Shown here: in pieces, positions 1 through 11,517 of the stretch
Position numbering within the stretch: the stretch's first letter is position 1
Layout of the letters: each line of letters starts with the position of its first letter
NCBI GenBank assembly: GCA_011319805.1
Contig: SJRY01000309.1
Location: 1-46,654 of the forward strand
Length of the DNA: 46,654 nt
Direction of reading: 5' to 3'
Source: Macrocybe gigantea
Taxonomy: Eukaryota > Basidiomycota > Agaricomycetes > Agaricales > Callistosporiaceae
Made by a program: the position numbers and the translations under genes
The notes under the pieces: model-generated
Told to the model about the DNA's origin: nothing
Seen by the model: the letters and a program-made list of their open reading frames with translations, nothing else
Database searches by the model: none

Positions 1-960
1 CCTGCAGCTTTATTGGATGTGAGGTACTTAATGAACCAGGATGCACAAAGGCATTATACTGGCGTTCAGCTGGTCTGTGCCATTTCCAGCATAGAGTCAT
101 AATGTGGACAGAGTCTTTGGGCCCTCATCTGCACAAGCATTGATCAGAGTGTGGCTGCATGTAATGTGACAGCAGGGAGCATAGAGCTCGTTTCTATTAA
201 TTCAAGTATTAGTATAATGAGAAATATTCCTGATCTTAAAGAATACTTTGAACAAGAAGGTGCATGAGAGTTTGGTCTCATAAAGGATATACCCTATTTG
301 GGTAGCTCAACAGATTTATCAGCAGGATAAGTCAAAGCATACTCAATTCTTAAGGTATGGACAGACCAATCATGACAGAAGGACATCTCTCTAGAAAGAC
401 TCCATGAGATCAATCAGATGAATAATCACGATGCACTTCATACATTGCTCAACCTCAGACAAAAGCCATGATTTGTCAGAGGTGAAAATGGAAACCAGAT
501 GAATGTACCCTTGATGATTATGACTCTGAACACTAGACAGACATATAGTGTAAAGGCCTTGCTTGACATGGGATATACTGGATCTTGCATAGATTAGAAA
601 TTTGTAAAGAAAAAGGAAATCAACACAAAGTGATATCCTATTTCTATTCCAGTCTATAATGCAGACAGAACCTGTAACATAGTAGGCGATATATGAGAAT
701 ATATTGAACTGAGAGTCTGAGTCCAGAATCATGTTGAGCAAATGGTCTTCTCAGTTACTGAACTCAGAAAGGGCCAGATCTTCATCGGTATAAGTAGGTC
801 AAACATTATAACCCCTGAATTGATTGCAAAACAGAAAAGATTACATTTGATCAATGCTCTGAAGAATGTCAGTGAATTGTCTGAATGGAAAACCCTGAAG
901 ATGACAATACCTCTACTGGACAAAATGAGGTTGATTTTGAAAATAGAGAGAAACTCTTGA
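1..960 (+). pseudogene. Element 1 gag remnant and aspartic protease
   Basis: Up to about position 500 the reading is broken and fits the end of a gag region only loosely. From about 505 a retropepsin-like domain can be read: hydrophobic strand, then Val-Lys-Ala-Leu-Leu-Asp-Met-Gly-Tyr-Thr-Gly-Ser-Cys-Ile-Asp near 560-595. This matches the usual Leu-Leu-Asp-Ser-Gly-Ala-Thr-Gly active-site loop with Ser and Ala altered. Downstream the pattern continues to about 790. At least three in-frame stops (TAG near 595, TGA near 692 and 718) interrupt it. The protease would normally cut the Gag-Pol polyprotein in virus-like particles. Here it is dead. Confidence 0.6.
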
Positions 961-1259
961 TGGTGATGTAAACAAGAGTTTCATCTAAAGGCTTTCCAAA
1001 TGACAGCTTGCAAACTGGCAGAAGCAATGGCAAAGGCAACAAAGGTGCAAACCTTTGAGGAAATCATCATCAGAAGAATACCACTGTTCTAAGGATTCAG
1101 TATTTGAAAAAGAGTCACTCGAAAACTACTACTATGACAACCCTGGGACCATGTGATCGAACTTATTTCAGAAGCCAAACTCCAAGATTGCAAGGTCTAT
1201 CCCCTGATACTGACTGGATGAACAGAAACAGTTGGACATCTTGGATGAAAATCTAAATA

Positions 1260-2440
1260 CCAGATGAATCAGACTGTCAAAATTACTGATGGCATTACCT
1301 TTCTTCTTTGTAAAAAAGAAGGACAGATCCCTATGACCTGTACAGGATTATCAAAGTTAAATGACCTGACGATTAAGAACAAATACTCACTCCTCTTAAT
1401 CCAAGAGCTAATGACAAACTGAAGGAAGCAAGGTTCTTTACAAAACTCGATATCCAATGGAGATACAATAATATCTGCATGAAAGGAGGTAATGAATGGA
1501 AAGCTGTGTTTCAGACAAATTGGAGGATGTTTGAACCCCTGGTTATGTTTTCAGACTGACAAATTCATGAGCTACCTTCTAAACAATGATGAACATGATT
1601 TTTAAAGATGAAATTGATCAGGGACACATTGTTATCTACATGGATGACATTCTTATCTTCAACAAAGATTTGAATGAATACAGATGACTCATCCAATGTA
1701 TATTGGAAAAGCTAAAGAATAACAAGCTTTATCTAAAACCTGAGAAGTGCTCATTTCATCAGATGGAAGTAGAGTACCTTGGAGTGATTGTCTCAGAAAA
1801 TGGCATTAAGATGGATCCTGTCAAAGTTAAAGGCATCAAAGGATGGCTGAAACCCACCTGTAAAAGGGACATCCAACAATTCCTAGGCTTTTGCAACTTT
1901 TATTGGTGCTCCATTGAAGGATTTGCCAAGATTATGAAATCTTTAACAGAGCTAACTGGAAAAGCCAATTGGACATGGGGAAAAGCCCAAGATGATGCAT
2001 TTAATGGATTAAAAAACCAGATCTGCTCAGCACTAATTATTGCAATGCCATGAGATAATAGAAAGTTCTGAATGGAAGTCAATGCTTCGAATTATGCAAT
2101 AGGAGGCATTCTTTCTCAGGAACAATCTAATAGCACCTAGAGACCAGTGGCTTTCATGTCAAAGTCATTGAACCCAATAGAACAGAATTATGAGATCTAC
2201 AACAAAGAGATGCTCATAATCATGACCGGATTTGAGGAATAGTGCCAATACCTTTGCAGTGCTAAATAGAAATTTGAGATTTGGACAGATCACAAAAATC
2301 TCAAATATTTCCAAAAGCCTCAGAAACTGAATCACCAGCAAGCTTATTGGATTTCAGAACTCCAAGTCTATGATTTCATTCTGGAGTACAAACCCAGGAA
2401 ATCAATGACAGTTTGTCAAGATGACCAGACCATGAGAAGG
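1260..2440 (+). pseudogene. Element 1 reverse transcriptase and RNase H
   Basis: Reverse transcriptase is recognisable from the F-F-F-V-K-K-K-D fingers motif near 1297, through T-K-L-D-I near 1440, to the catalytic Y-M-D-D box near 1638-1650 (IVIYMDDILIF). The thumb region follows at 1703-2053 and includes FLGFCNFYWC, a Ty3/Gypsy hallmark. RNase H begins about 2060 (position of the M-D-A-S-G motif, here changed to V-N-A-S-N) and includes NYEIYNKEM near 2187 and WTDHKNLKYF near 2282. Several stops and frame changes make it non-functional. It once copied element RNA into DNA inside the particle. Confidence 0.85.
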
Positions 2441-2689
2441 GGGAGAATGATAATGAAAACATTATACTCCTAAAATCAGAGATTTTTTGCCAAATCTTTA
2501 TAGCAAAAATCATGCCAACACCAGAATTCCAGGACATTTTGGACCAGATAAAGTAGGCTTGGAAACAAAGAGAGCCTGAGGTTCAAAAATGTCTTAATGA
2601 AGGCAAACATGGCTGGGAGGAAAATGACTGGATCGTTACATGGCTGAAATGGTACTATGTTCCTAAAAGCCAAAAAATAAGGGAACAGA

Positions 2690-3715
2690 TCATTGAGATT
2701 CACTACTCTGATCAAATCTCAGGACACCCAGGACAGATAAAAATGCACAAGTTAATCACATATAACTTCTGGTGGCCCAAGATGATGAATGACATCAAGG
2801 TGTACGTCAAAGGATGTGACAAATGCTAGCAGACAAAGATTATCAGAGGAAACATGCTCCATTACATCCAAACAAAGTACCAAAAGAACTATGGCAGATT
2901 ATATCAGTAGATCTCATCAGACCCCTCCCCAAATCTCAAGGGTTCAATGGTGTTATGGTAATGGTAGATCAGTTCACAAAAGGAGCCAAATTCATACTAG
3001 TCAATATGGAAATCATGGCAGAAGGGATCACTCATAAACTACATGATACTATATTCCTGAATTACAGACTCCCCAAAAAAGTTATTAGTGACAGAGGATG
3101 ACAATTCATCTCCAACTTTATGATAGACCTCTATACACTTTTGGAAATCAAAGGAACTCCTGCAATACTGTACCATCTGCAAACCAATAGACAGATAGAG
3201 AGAGTCAATCAGGAACTTGAACAGTACCTTAAATTCTTTGTTAACCACTAGCAAACAGACTGAGCAGACTGACTACCAATGGCTGAGTTCTCCTACAATA
3301 ATTGGATTCATTCAGCAACAGGGTATTCCCTGTTTTACTTAAACCATAGGTGACACCCATATACTGGAAAGGAACTTCTGAAGCATAACACCAAATTGCA
3401 AACTGCAGAGGAGTTTGCTAATATAGTAAAGGAGATCCAGACCAAGGCTGAAACCTTTCTCTTAAAAGCTGCAGAAACTATGAAATGGACTTATGATCGA
3501 AAACAGAAGCCCACCTGAGACTATCATGAGGGTGACCAATATTATGATAGACCAGCCAACTGATAAGCTTAATGATAAGTGATTTGGTCCTTTCAAGGTC
3601 AAGTGGCAGATAAGAGAATTAGCATATGAACTGGAACTGCCAGAATACTGGAAAATCCATCCTATCCAAAATGAGTCAGAACTCACCCCATATATGGCAC
3701 TAGTATTTCTATAAT
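2690..3715 (+). pseudogene. Element 1 integrase
   Basis: The zinc-binding HHCC region reads as H-x-G-H-P-G-Q ... Y-V-K-G-C-D-K-C around 2700-2830. The catalytic core follows: VDLIRPLP near 2910, VISDRG near 3083 (second Asp) and IERVNQELEQYL near 3198 (catalytic Glu region). A C-terminal stretch with YDRKQKP near 3492 leads into the G-P-F-x-V-K-W motif near 3588. Stops at 2827, 3100, 3249, 3261 and 3270 break it. The integrase inserted element cDNA into the host chromosome. Confidence 0.8.
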
Positions 3716-3724
3716 AAAAAGCAG

Positions 3725-3960
3725 TGACGATTCTTAAATGACCTCCTCCTATTATTGTAGAAGGAGAGGAGCAGTATGAAGTTGAAGCTGTAGTAAATTC
3801 TCAATGAAACTGAGGAAAACTACAATACAGAATACAGTGGAAAGAATACCCTATGAAAGATGGTATGTGGGAACCTGCAGAGAATGTTGCTGAAGATGTG
3901 CTAGATGTGGTCATGAAATTTCATCATGAGAATCCTAAGACACTATCCCTAGAGCAAGGC
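3725..3960 (+). pseudogene. Element 1 C-terminal chromodomain
   Basis: After a proline run (PPPIIVEGEEQYEVEAV) the sequence reads LQYRIQWKEYPMKDGMWEP and then A-E-N-V, with the aromatic residues and spacing of a chromodomain (Tyr, Trp, Trp). In chromoviruses this domain at the integrase C-terminus steers insertion towards methylated-histone chromatin. Two stop codons lie in the linker between its first strand and the core. It is followed to about 4330 by a further broken tail with no domain I recognise. Confidence 0.75.
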
Positions 3961-4365
3961 CAATGTCAACTACTACCACAATCCCTGCCAAAGAAAGTTG
4001 TACATACCTGACTCCATCAAATCCAGACACTGAAGGTCCTCTTTGACCACACAGCTGATGAACTCTGGGTCTATCCCCAGGATGAGCAACTGAAATGGTA
4101 CTAAAGAAGCAAATGCTTATCAGCTGGATGATAGACCTGGCAGAAGTTAAAAAGTGCCTTGATGCGGCATGGAATGCATAGCAACAGCAACTGAATGAAC
4201 CAGTTGCACAGAAGAAGGAGACCGATGATAACTATCAAATAGCACTGACCTACAAACCAACAAGGTGGAATGAAGGAAGCATCAGTCCCTATCCAAGGCT
4301 GTATAAACTATGAGCTGTCCAAGTCACAGAGTAACCCAAGAACCTGTAGAGTGAAGAGGGGAATG

Positions 4366-4545
4366 GAACGGAGTGATTGTGCATGGTTTTAAGTGGATTT
4401 GGGGGTTTCGAGACAAGATGGTGGGACTTAGCTGAGTTCCCAAGTGATATCGGAGAGCGATAGTGATGGCTTCAGGTTTTAATGATGGCAACTTCCATGT
4501 GAAGTCAGAGACACTGATTTTGAGACTAAATATTGTGGCTCCACA
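4366..4545. other. Unassigned spacer between elements 1 and 2
   Basis: About 180 bp with no recognisable coding, LTR or terminal repeat. It may be the lost 3' end of element 1 or old host sequence. The last five bases (CCACA) do not match the five bases to the right of element 2 (ATCTC), so it does not behave as a simple insertion flank. Confidence 0.4.
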
Positions 4546-4865
4546 TGTTACAGACATCACCCAAAGGACTATTCAATTTCTTATCTTATCTTTTCCATAT
4601 CCCTTATCTTCCCCATTATGCTGTGCAGTGTGCAGCCATCGAGTCATCTCACTTCCCTAGTCATTCTGAGTCATCTCTTTCCAGTCTTACTCATCTGCAC
4701 TCCACAGCATTGCGCAGCCCATGGTCCGTGCTCAAGTACTATAATGTATATAAGGACTCCCAGATGTACCAGTAGTGCTAGGCTTAATATTCCTTTTGCC
4801 ATCATCTCAAGACCACTCTCACACTTAGTCTGCCTGAGTCCTTCTGAGATTCATCTAGCCTAACA
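4546..4865 (+). repeat. 5' LTR of element 2
   Basis: 320 bp, TGTTA...TAACA inverted ends. It contains a TATA box (4747-4753, TATATAA) and, 33 nt after its first base, AGGCTTAATAT at 4780-4790, the predicted transcript start. Same family as the LTRs at 9666-9985, 14491-14762/21273-21320, 14763-15082 and 20948-21267. Confidence 0.93.
4747..4790 (+). promoter_or_regulatory. Element 2 core promoter and predicted transcript 5' end
   Basis: TATATAA at 4747-4753 is followed, at normal TATA-to-start spacing, by AGGCTTAATAT at 4780-4790. The 11 bases are the reverse complement of the site beside the LTR at 4868-4878. This supports both the start-site placement and a self-priming mechanism. Confidence 0.6.
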
Positions 4866-4867
4866 AG

Positions 4868-4878
4868 ATATTAAGCCT
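4868..4878 (+). other. Primer-binding site, self-priming type
   Basis: ATATTAAGCCT lies two bases after the 5' LTR and is perfectly complementary to AGGCTTAATAT inside the LTR (4780-4790). In the Tf1/sushi group the first 11 nt of the genomic RNA fold back to prime minus-strand DNA. This site fits that arrangement rather than a tRNA primer. Confidence 0.65.
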
Positions 4879-4910
4879 CATCGAGACTCACTCAGACTCA
4901 CATACACACT

Positions 4911-6690
4911 ATGTCACACTTTATGAAAGACTTGATTAACATTCGACAACAAGTAGTTGCCGATCCAGCGAGCACTAGCATGAGCAACAAGAGCACTTGG
5001 CTCAGAGAAGTAGACCAGACATTGCAGTCCACACTATTCGCAGAGACAGTCCATGCCATCCGCAGAGACACTAGCAATCCAAACAAATGGAAAAGAGAGT
5101 GCACACCTATACCAAGTAGCGATGATGAAGAACAGGCATTTCTGAGAGAGTTTGCCTTCACCACCACAGATGAGCCGCTGAGATCCTCAGCGAAGGAGCA
5201 GTACAACTCATTGCAGAACTTTTTCTAGAAGGAGAATATGGGATAAGCCCAGAAAAGCTGTGGTCAGACCAGAATCTTCTTGCCAAGAAGAGGATGAACC
5301 TATCCACAAGAAAATGAGAGAAGAACAAACACAAGCCCGAGACTTTAGGTGACAACAGATCAAGAACTATAATCGCTGAACACAGGAGGAAGACATACTG
5401 ATACAGAGAGGGCATGACACACAGAGCATATGACAGAACCAACAAGAATGACACCAGAGTCAAGGACACATAGGAATGAAACCGCCAAACCCCTTTAGAG
5501 GACCAATCTGCCAAAGCACTGCATAAGGAGAGAATCACACCACCATGGCGAAAGTAAGCAACAGCAACTGGGATGAATACTATTGGTGGAGGGAGTGAAA
5601 AGGATTACCAAAGACAAATGGACTGACCACTGCAGAGTGGGCCGATTTCAAACAAGCTTGTAGAATCGCAGGAGTTGACCTAGACTACTGGAAAGAACAG
5701 AGAGAGGAGTGAAGACAGAAACAGCTCCAAGAACAGCAAGCCCAAGTACAAGCACAGCAGACCCAGGAACAACAGACCCAGGAACAGGAAAACCAAGACT
5801 AAGAGAATGACGAAGAAACTCCCCAAAGGATGATGACAGAATACAAGGAAATCATTGCTGACCCGAAATCCTTTACAGGAGATCGAACATCCTTCAACAT
5901 TTGGTGGAGGAAGATGAAGTTTTACATAACTGCACATGGAGACCTCACAGATACACAGAAGATCGGAGCAGTCCTGTCCAGAATGACTGATGGACCAGGA
6001 GCCCACTGGGTGTCAAAGAAGATTGACACCACTACCAACCAAAGCACATGGGCTGACTTTATAACCGAGATAGAGACATGATTCAGCAATGTCATGTCAC
6101 CATCACAAGCAGGAAGCAAACTATTCAATATCAGACAGGGAAACCAACCATTGACAAATTTCTGGATGAATTCGTAGACCTCATAGGAAAAGCAGGAATG
6201 ACGGAACAGCCCCTCGTTTCCTACTCAAGAAGAGCTTAAACCGAAGGATAGCAGAAGCCATACACTCGATCTCCACACTTCCAATGGATGGAGATGAATA
6301 TATCAAAACAGTTTGAGCGATTGGATGAAACATCAATGAACACAGGAATGTGATGAGAGGAGAATTCACAAACAATCAGTGCAAGCCTGAAATCCAAGCT
6401 GAGGAGCAGGACAGGCCATGGAAGTCGACAAAGTACAAAGCAACAACTGCTTCAACTGCAATAAACCAGGACACCTCTTACAAACTGCCCGAAACTATGA
6501 AAAGGAGTAGCAAATGTCACATGTTTCAATTGTGGCTTAAAGGGACACTATGCATGGAACTGCAAGAAGAAGAAGAAAGGAAAATCCTGGGTCAGAGAAG
6601 TGAAAGAAGAAGAAGGAGAGGACAAAGAAGATAAGGATGAAGAAAGCTCTGACAAAGAGGGTTTTGTCAAAGGGTCTGACTAAGAGGTGC
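4911..6690 (+). pseudogene. Element 2 gag
   Basis: Capsid-like gag. Readable blocks are 4911-5226 (Ser/Thr- and acid-rich N-terminus), a Gln-rich stretch near 5720-5800, and the capsid block from 5830, which has the F-x-G-D-R-x-x-F-x-x-W-W pattern typical of Ty3/Gypsy gag. The remains of the zinc-knuckle region are at 6440-6560, where the first CCHC is only partly kept. A Lys/Glu-rich tail follows. In-frame stops and shifts break it (for example TAG at 5226 and TGA at 6079). The ATG at 4911 corresponds to ACG in element 3, so it may not be the ancestral start. Confidence 0.7.
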
Positions 6691-6877
6691 TAAATCATGA
6701 CCCATACAACTAAAACAAACTTGCTTTGATACCGGATGTAGATCATCCCATACTCTGAAATACACCATTCCTGCCAAGCGATCTGAAGCACCAAGGAAAA
6801 CCATCCAAGGGGACAAACCACCAAAGAGGAAAGAACTCGCAGTACCAGCTAGGATATGAATCTGAAAAGGAATCACA

Positions 6878-9800
6878 ATGATAACACCAGAAGTCGATAG
6901 CAGAGCAGATAGGACCTGCATCAACACTGCAATAGTAGTGAAAACAGGGCTGAAGACATGACGAATCAAGAAAATTCCAATCATAAATGGAAATGGATCA
7001 CCCAACCACCAGAAAACAGCAGACTGAGTAGCAGAAGTCCACATCGACATTAAAGACACAAGAAGCACATGGAAGCCATCATACTCAATATTGGAAAAAC
7101 TGACATGCTACTAGGACATGACTGGCTTGTCTACCACAACCCAACGATCAAATGGAGGACAGGAGAAGTTGTCTTCGACAGATGCCTAAAATGTGCAAAA
7201 TAAACCACCAGACAATTAAGATACAGAAGATGGCTGAACTAGTGAAAACCACAGCCAGCGACAAGACAGGAACCCAGATAACCCCATATCTGATCAGATT
7301 CAAACACCTCTTCAAGGAGAAGAACTTCGATCATTTACCAGACCACAAAGAATGGGACTACGAAATAAACTTAACAAAAGATGCACCCAAAACAATACTG
7401 AGCAAGGTCTATCCAATGACGCAGAAGGAACTAGAGGAACTAGATGCCTTTATCAAAGAAGGATTAAGAACAGGGAAAATACACCCATCGAAATCACCTT
7501 ACGCAGCACCCTGCTTCTTTCGCAATAAGAAGGATAGAAGCAAACAACTCATCCAAGACTACCAGGAAATAAACAAATATATAGTCAAGGACAAGTTCCC
7601 ACTACTATGCATTAGCGAGCTCCTTGATGTACTACAAGGAGCGAAGTACTTTAGCAAGATTGACATTATCTTGGGATACAATAACGTGTGCATCTGGAAA
7701 GGAGACGAATGGAAGGCAGCCTTTCTAATAGCAAGAGGGCTCTTCGAACTGACAGTCATGTACTTTGGACAGTGCAATGCACAGGCACATTCAGCCAAAT
7801 GATAGCAAGCCTCTTCCAAGACCAACTACAAAGGAGAGTGTGCATAATCTATATGGATGATATTATAATCATTAGATGAACATGAAAGCAACTCCAAAAG
7901 AACACCATAGAAGTCATGGAGATACTGAACAAGAATGACCTATTTATCAAAGGACCAAAATGTATCTGGGAATCATCAAAAGTCCCAGTACTAGAGTATA
8001 TTGTAGGAGAAGGGAAGGTAGAGATGGAGCTAGAAAAGATTGCAGCTATACAATCTTGGCCAACATTAAAGATGAAGAAAGAATTGCAAAAGTTCTTGAA
8101 TTCACAAACTTTTACTAATGATTCATCAAGAGATATGCAAAGATCGCTAAACCTTTGACAGAGCTGACTGAAAATAAAACATTCCAGTAGATAGACAAAT
8201 AACAGAATGCTTTCAAAGAGTTGATTTGATATATAATATTAGCACCCATCCTCGCACTCCTACAGACAGAAGGAAAATTTTGAGTTGAAATGGATACCTC
8301 AGGATATGCCATTGAAGCAGTCCTATCACAACAGTAGAAAGGACTATAGCATCCAATTGTATTCATCTCAAGATGCATGACTCCAGCAGAGCAGAACTAT
8401 GAAATCTATGACAAGGAACTCCTTGCAATAATAGTTGTCCTGAAGACATAGAGATGATACCTTCTAGAAGCTTGAGAGAAGTTTGAGATATTGACAGATT
8501 ACAAGAACCTATTATACTTCTGAAAACTGCAGTAACTCAATTCAAGACAGATTGGATGGTACCTGAAACTACAAGAATAGAATATGACTATGAACTATGA
8601 CATCTACCAGGAAAGGCCAATGGAAAAGCAGACATCCTGTCACAAATGGCAAGATATGAAGAAAACCTAACAGAGAAGGATAATATATAAATGATCAAAG
8701 AAGCAGTATTCATCTGACATCTGGAAGAGAATAATGAACAAGATTTTGAATTTATGATGTTCGAGGATGAACACCTGTGAAAAGAGGAAGCAGAAAATAA
8801 CAAAGCAATATAAATAAGAGGAATTACAATAATTGAATCCCCAAGGATAGAACAAATTTGATAATATGCATGAAGGGAAATAATCATAACAACAGGACTA
8901 AAGAAAAAACTGTACTAGTTCACAGAAGAAGACTACATTGTATACATAGGAGGAAAAATCTATGTTCCTCCAGACAACAAACTAAAGGAAGACATTATGT
9001 TTGAACACCATGACACACCCATCGGAAGACACTCAGGACAATACCGCATGCACAGCTCATAAACCGCACCTATTGGTGGCCATCAATGCTAACGGACATC
9101 AAGAAGTATGTCAATAGATGCAAAACATATCAGTAGAATAAGATCATCTGACAAAAGAAACATGCACCATTACACCCACATGAGGTTCTACAGCAACCAT
9201 AGGAAGATATTGGAGTAGATCTCATAGGACCATTACCCAGCTTGAATAGCTTTAATGCCATTGCTGCAGTCACAGACCACCTGACCAAGATGATCCACCT
9301 AATTCCCACAAACACCAAACTCATAGCAGAAGGTCTCACACAACTATACTGAGATAATGTGTGGCAACTCCACAGAATTCTATGAAAGATCATCAGTAAC
9401 TGAGGACCCCAATTCACAGTGCAATTCATGACAGCACTTCTAAAATTACTCAGAACAAAACAAAACCTATCAATGGCCTACCACCTGCAGACAGATGGAC
9501 AGGCAGAGTGATCCCATCAGAAAATGGAAGCCTTCCTCAGAAGCTTCACAAACAACCTATAGGACAATTGGGCAGAGTGGATAGCAATCACAGAATACCA
9601 GTACAATGACAAAATACACTAGGGAATGAAGAAAATACCATTCTATCTCAACTACAGAATGCATCTGTTAGGCTAAACAAATCTCAAAAGGATTCAGGCA
9701 GACTAAGTGCAAGAGTGGTCTTGAAATGATGGCAAAAGGAATATTAAGCCTAGTGCTACTGGTACATCTGGGAGTCCTTATATATGCTACAGTACTTGAG

Positions 9801-10634
9801 CATGGACCATGGGCTGTGCAATGCTGTGGACTGTGGATGAGTAAGACTGGAAGGAGATGACTCAGGATGACTAGGGAAGTGAAATGATTCGATAGCTGCA
9901 CACTGTGCAGCATGATGGAGAAGATAAGGGATATGGGAAAGATAAGATAAGAAATTGAATGGTCCTTTGGGCAACATCTGTAACAGCACCCCTGGAAGGG
10001 AGAACCACAAACAATAGAAGGAAACAACCCTGCAGCAAAGAACTTCATTAAAAGAATGGACCAGATATAAAAAGAAGCAAATGCTGTACTACAATATGTA
10101 CAAATACAAGCCAAAGACAATTACAATGCAAGGTGAAAACCAGCATGTGAATATAAGAAAGGAGATGGAGTATAGCTTGAAGCTATCAATATCACAGTCA
10201 ATTGACTATCAAAGAAGTTATTGGCACTCTGATATGGACCGTTCAAGGTGATCGAAAAGAAAGGAGCCTTGGCATATCACTTGAAACTCCCAGCATCATG
10301 GCAGCTGATACACCCCATGTTCAATGAAACACTACTCTAACCCTACAAAAGACTCCATTTCAAGATACAAGAGCAGTCATTGCCACCACTCTCTGAAATC
10401 ATAAATGATGAAGAAGAGTACAAGATAGAAGAAATTCTAAAAAGGAAGAAATAAGGAAGGGGAATGTTATTTCTGGTCAAATGAAAAGGATATGGACATG
10501 AGGAAAATACATGGATCAAAGAGAAAGAACTGGGGAATGTGCAGCAAGCTCTAGACTACTTTCTAAAGAAAACCACAAACCAGAATAAAAAGACCATGAC
10601 AAGAGGAAAGAAGATCAAAAACTGCACATCATGA
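6878..10634 (+). pseudogene. Element 2 pol (protease, RT, RNase H, integrase, chromodomain)
   Basis: The protease active-site loop is near 6892 and reads V-D-S-R-A-D-R-T-C-I-N. The RT region begins about 7280 in a clean block to 7802, where a one-base shift follows Q-C-N-A. The catalytic box IIYMDDIIII lies at about 7845-7875. RNase H spans about 8280-8560. Integrase follows: the zinc domain is near 9005-9130 and the core is cut by the solo LTR at 9666-9985. The chromodomain is near 10410-10560. Stops are very frequent. The pol stop TGA (10632-10634) overlaps the ATG of ORF3. The solo-LTR insertion and frame breaks show the gene has long been inactive. Confidence 0.85.
9666..9985 (-). repeat. 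Solo LTR inserted in element 2 integrase
   Basis: A complete 320-bp LTR of the same family, in reverse orientation, without internal sequence. It is flanked by GCATC (9661-9665) and GCACC (9986-9990). Element 3 shows that the uninterrupted target reads GCACC, so this is a 5-bp target duplication with one C-to-T change. It formed by insertion of a full element and later LTR-LTR recombination. Confidence 0.92.
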
Positions 10635-11204
10635 CTACCAATGCCCCTATCAGTATCGAGAGCAGTGATGATAGCCATGTGTCCATCCTGAACCAACCCA
10701 ATGACCTCAAAAACTTGTCGAGGATCCTTAATACTAGCAACTTTATAGATCCTCTCACTATCACTCTCGGTGCCTACTTGCACTATGTTATGACAATCTG
10801 CACCCACCTGTAGTTAGAATGGACCCCCAATGGAACTGAACCAACACTGCTTGAGTGTGTCATGCTCCGAAAAGTGATAAACCTTCTCTGCTCTGAGAAC
10901 CGATGACTCAAACTCCTTGCCACCACCTTACACCACATCTGTGCTTCAACTGCTCAAATGACTATGAGAATCTGGCAAGGATTCTCAATAGCAGTGACTA
11001 CATGGACCCCCTCGCCATCACACTTGGTGTGTACATGCACTACATTATGACTGTCCACATGCATCTCTGGACTGGGCAAACCCCTGATGGGACCAGCCCC
11101 ACTGCAGCTGAATGTATTGTGCTTCGTGAGGCAATGGAAATGCTTTGCACAGAAAACTGGTGACTTAAACTCCTTGCCACCATACTCCATTACATCCATG
11201 CCTA
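10631..11204 (+). pseudogene. Element 2 ORF3, tandemly duplicated unit
   Basis: The ORF starts at ATG 10631, overlapping the pol stop as ATGA. A unit of about 100 codons occurs twice: 10690-10940 and 10955-11204. Both contain N-D-x-x-N-L-x-R-I-L-N, then I-T-L-G-x-Y-x-H-Y, then a W-T-P-x-G-T-like stretch and L-K-L-L-A-T-x-L-H. Element 3 has the unit only once. TAG at 10811 and TGA codons near 10904 and 11161 break it, and the DNA transposon at 11205 cuts off the end. No known domain recognised. Confidence 0.55.
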
Positions 11205-11229
11205 AGATAGCGGACATTAGGAACCAGCA
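11205..11229 (+). repeat. Left terminal inverted repeat of the DNA transposon
   Basis: 25 bp starting AGATAGCGG, matching the reverse complement of 14346-14370 at 22 positions. It is preceded by the duplicated TA. Confidence 0.85.
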
Positions 11230-11517
11230 TGTGTTATATAAGCAAAAAGTCCCCTGTCTTGGAAGACTTACTCTGCCTTGTCAATGTACCATTCTATGAT
11301 TATGAGTGCAGGAAAATGAAGGATGGATAATAATCTGAAGGATCCCACAGAAAATTTTTTGAAAGATGTAGATAGTCAGGCACTATAAGGGTTGGAAGGT
11401 CAACCTTTGATTTTCGCAGTTTCTGAACTCTGTGAGCTCGACTGGCATGTTTTCTGTCTTTTCAAAAATTCTGAGGTCCGAGATTTGGTGGCTTACTAAG
11501 CAGTCACATGATACAGT

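Larger units (their letters stand above)
1..4365 (+). mobile_element. Decayed Ty3/Gypsy chromovirus, element 1 (left end outside window)
   Basis: An old LTR retrotransposon in plus orientation. The order protease, reverse transcriptase, RNase H, integrase, chromodomain can be followed through many stop codons and frame changes, and it defines a Ty3/Gypsy chromovirus. Most stops are TGA or TAG where related elements have Trp, Arg or Gln, which is what C-to-T change on either strand produces. CpG is nearly absent. The left end is cut by the window. No LTR could be identified on the right, and 4365 is only where recognisable coding similarity fades. It differs from the family of elements 2 and 3 in protease and integrase sequence. 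It cannot be autonomous in this state. Confidence 0.85.

Noticed and set aside
4463..4863. Open frames inside the LTRs (also at 9668-10120, 14487-14720 and 14765-15086)
   Set aside because: They recur because the LTR recurs. LTRs of this family carry promoter and transcript-end signals, not genes.
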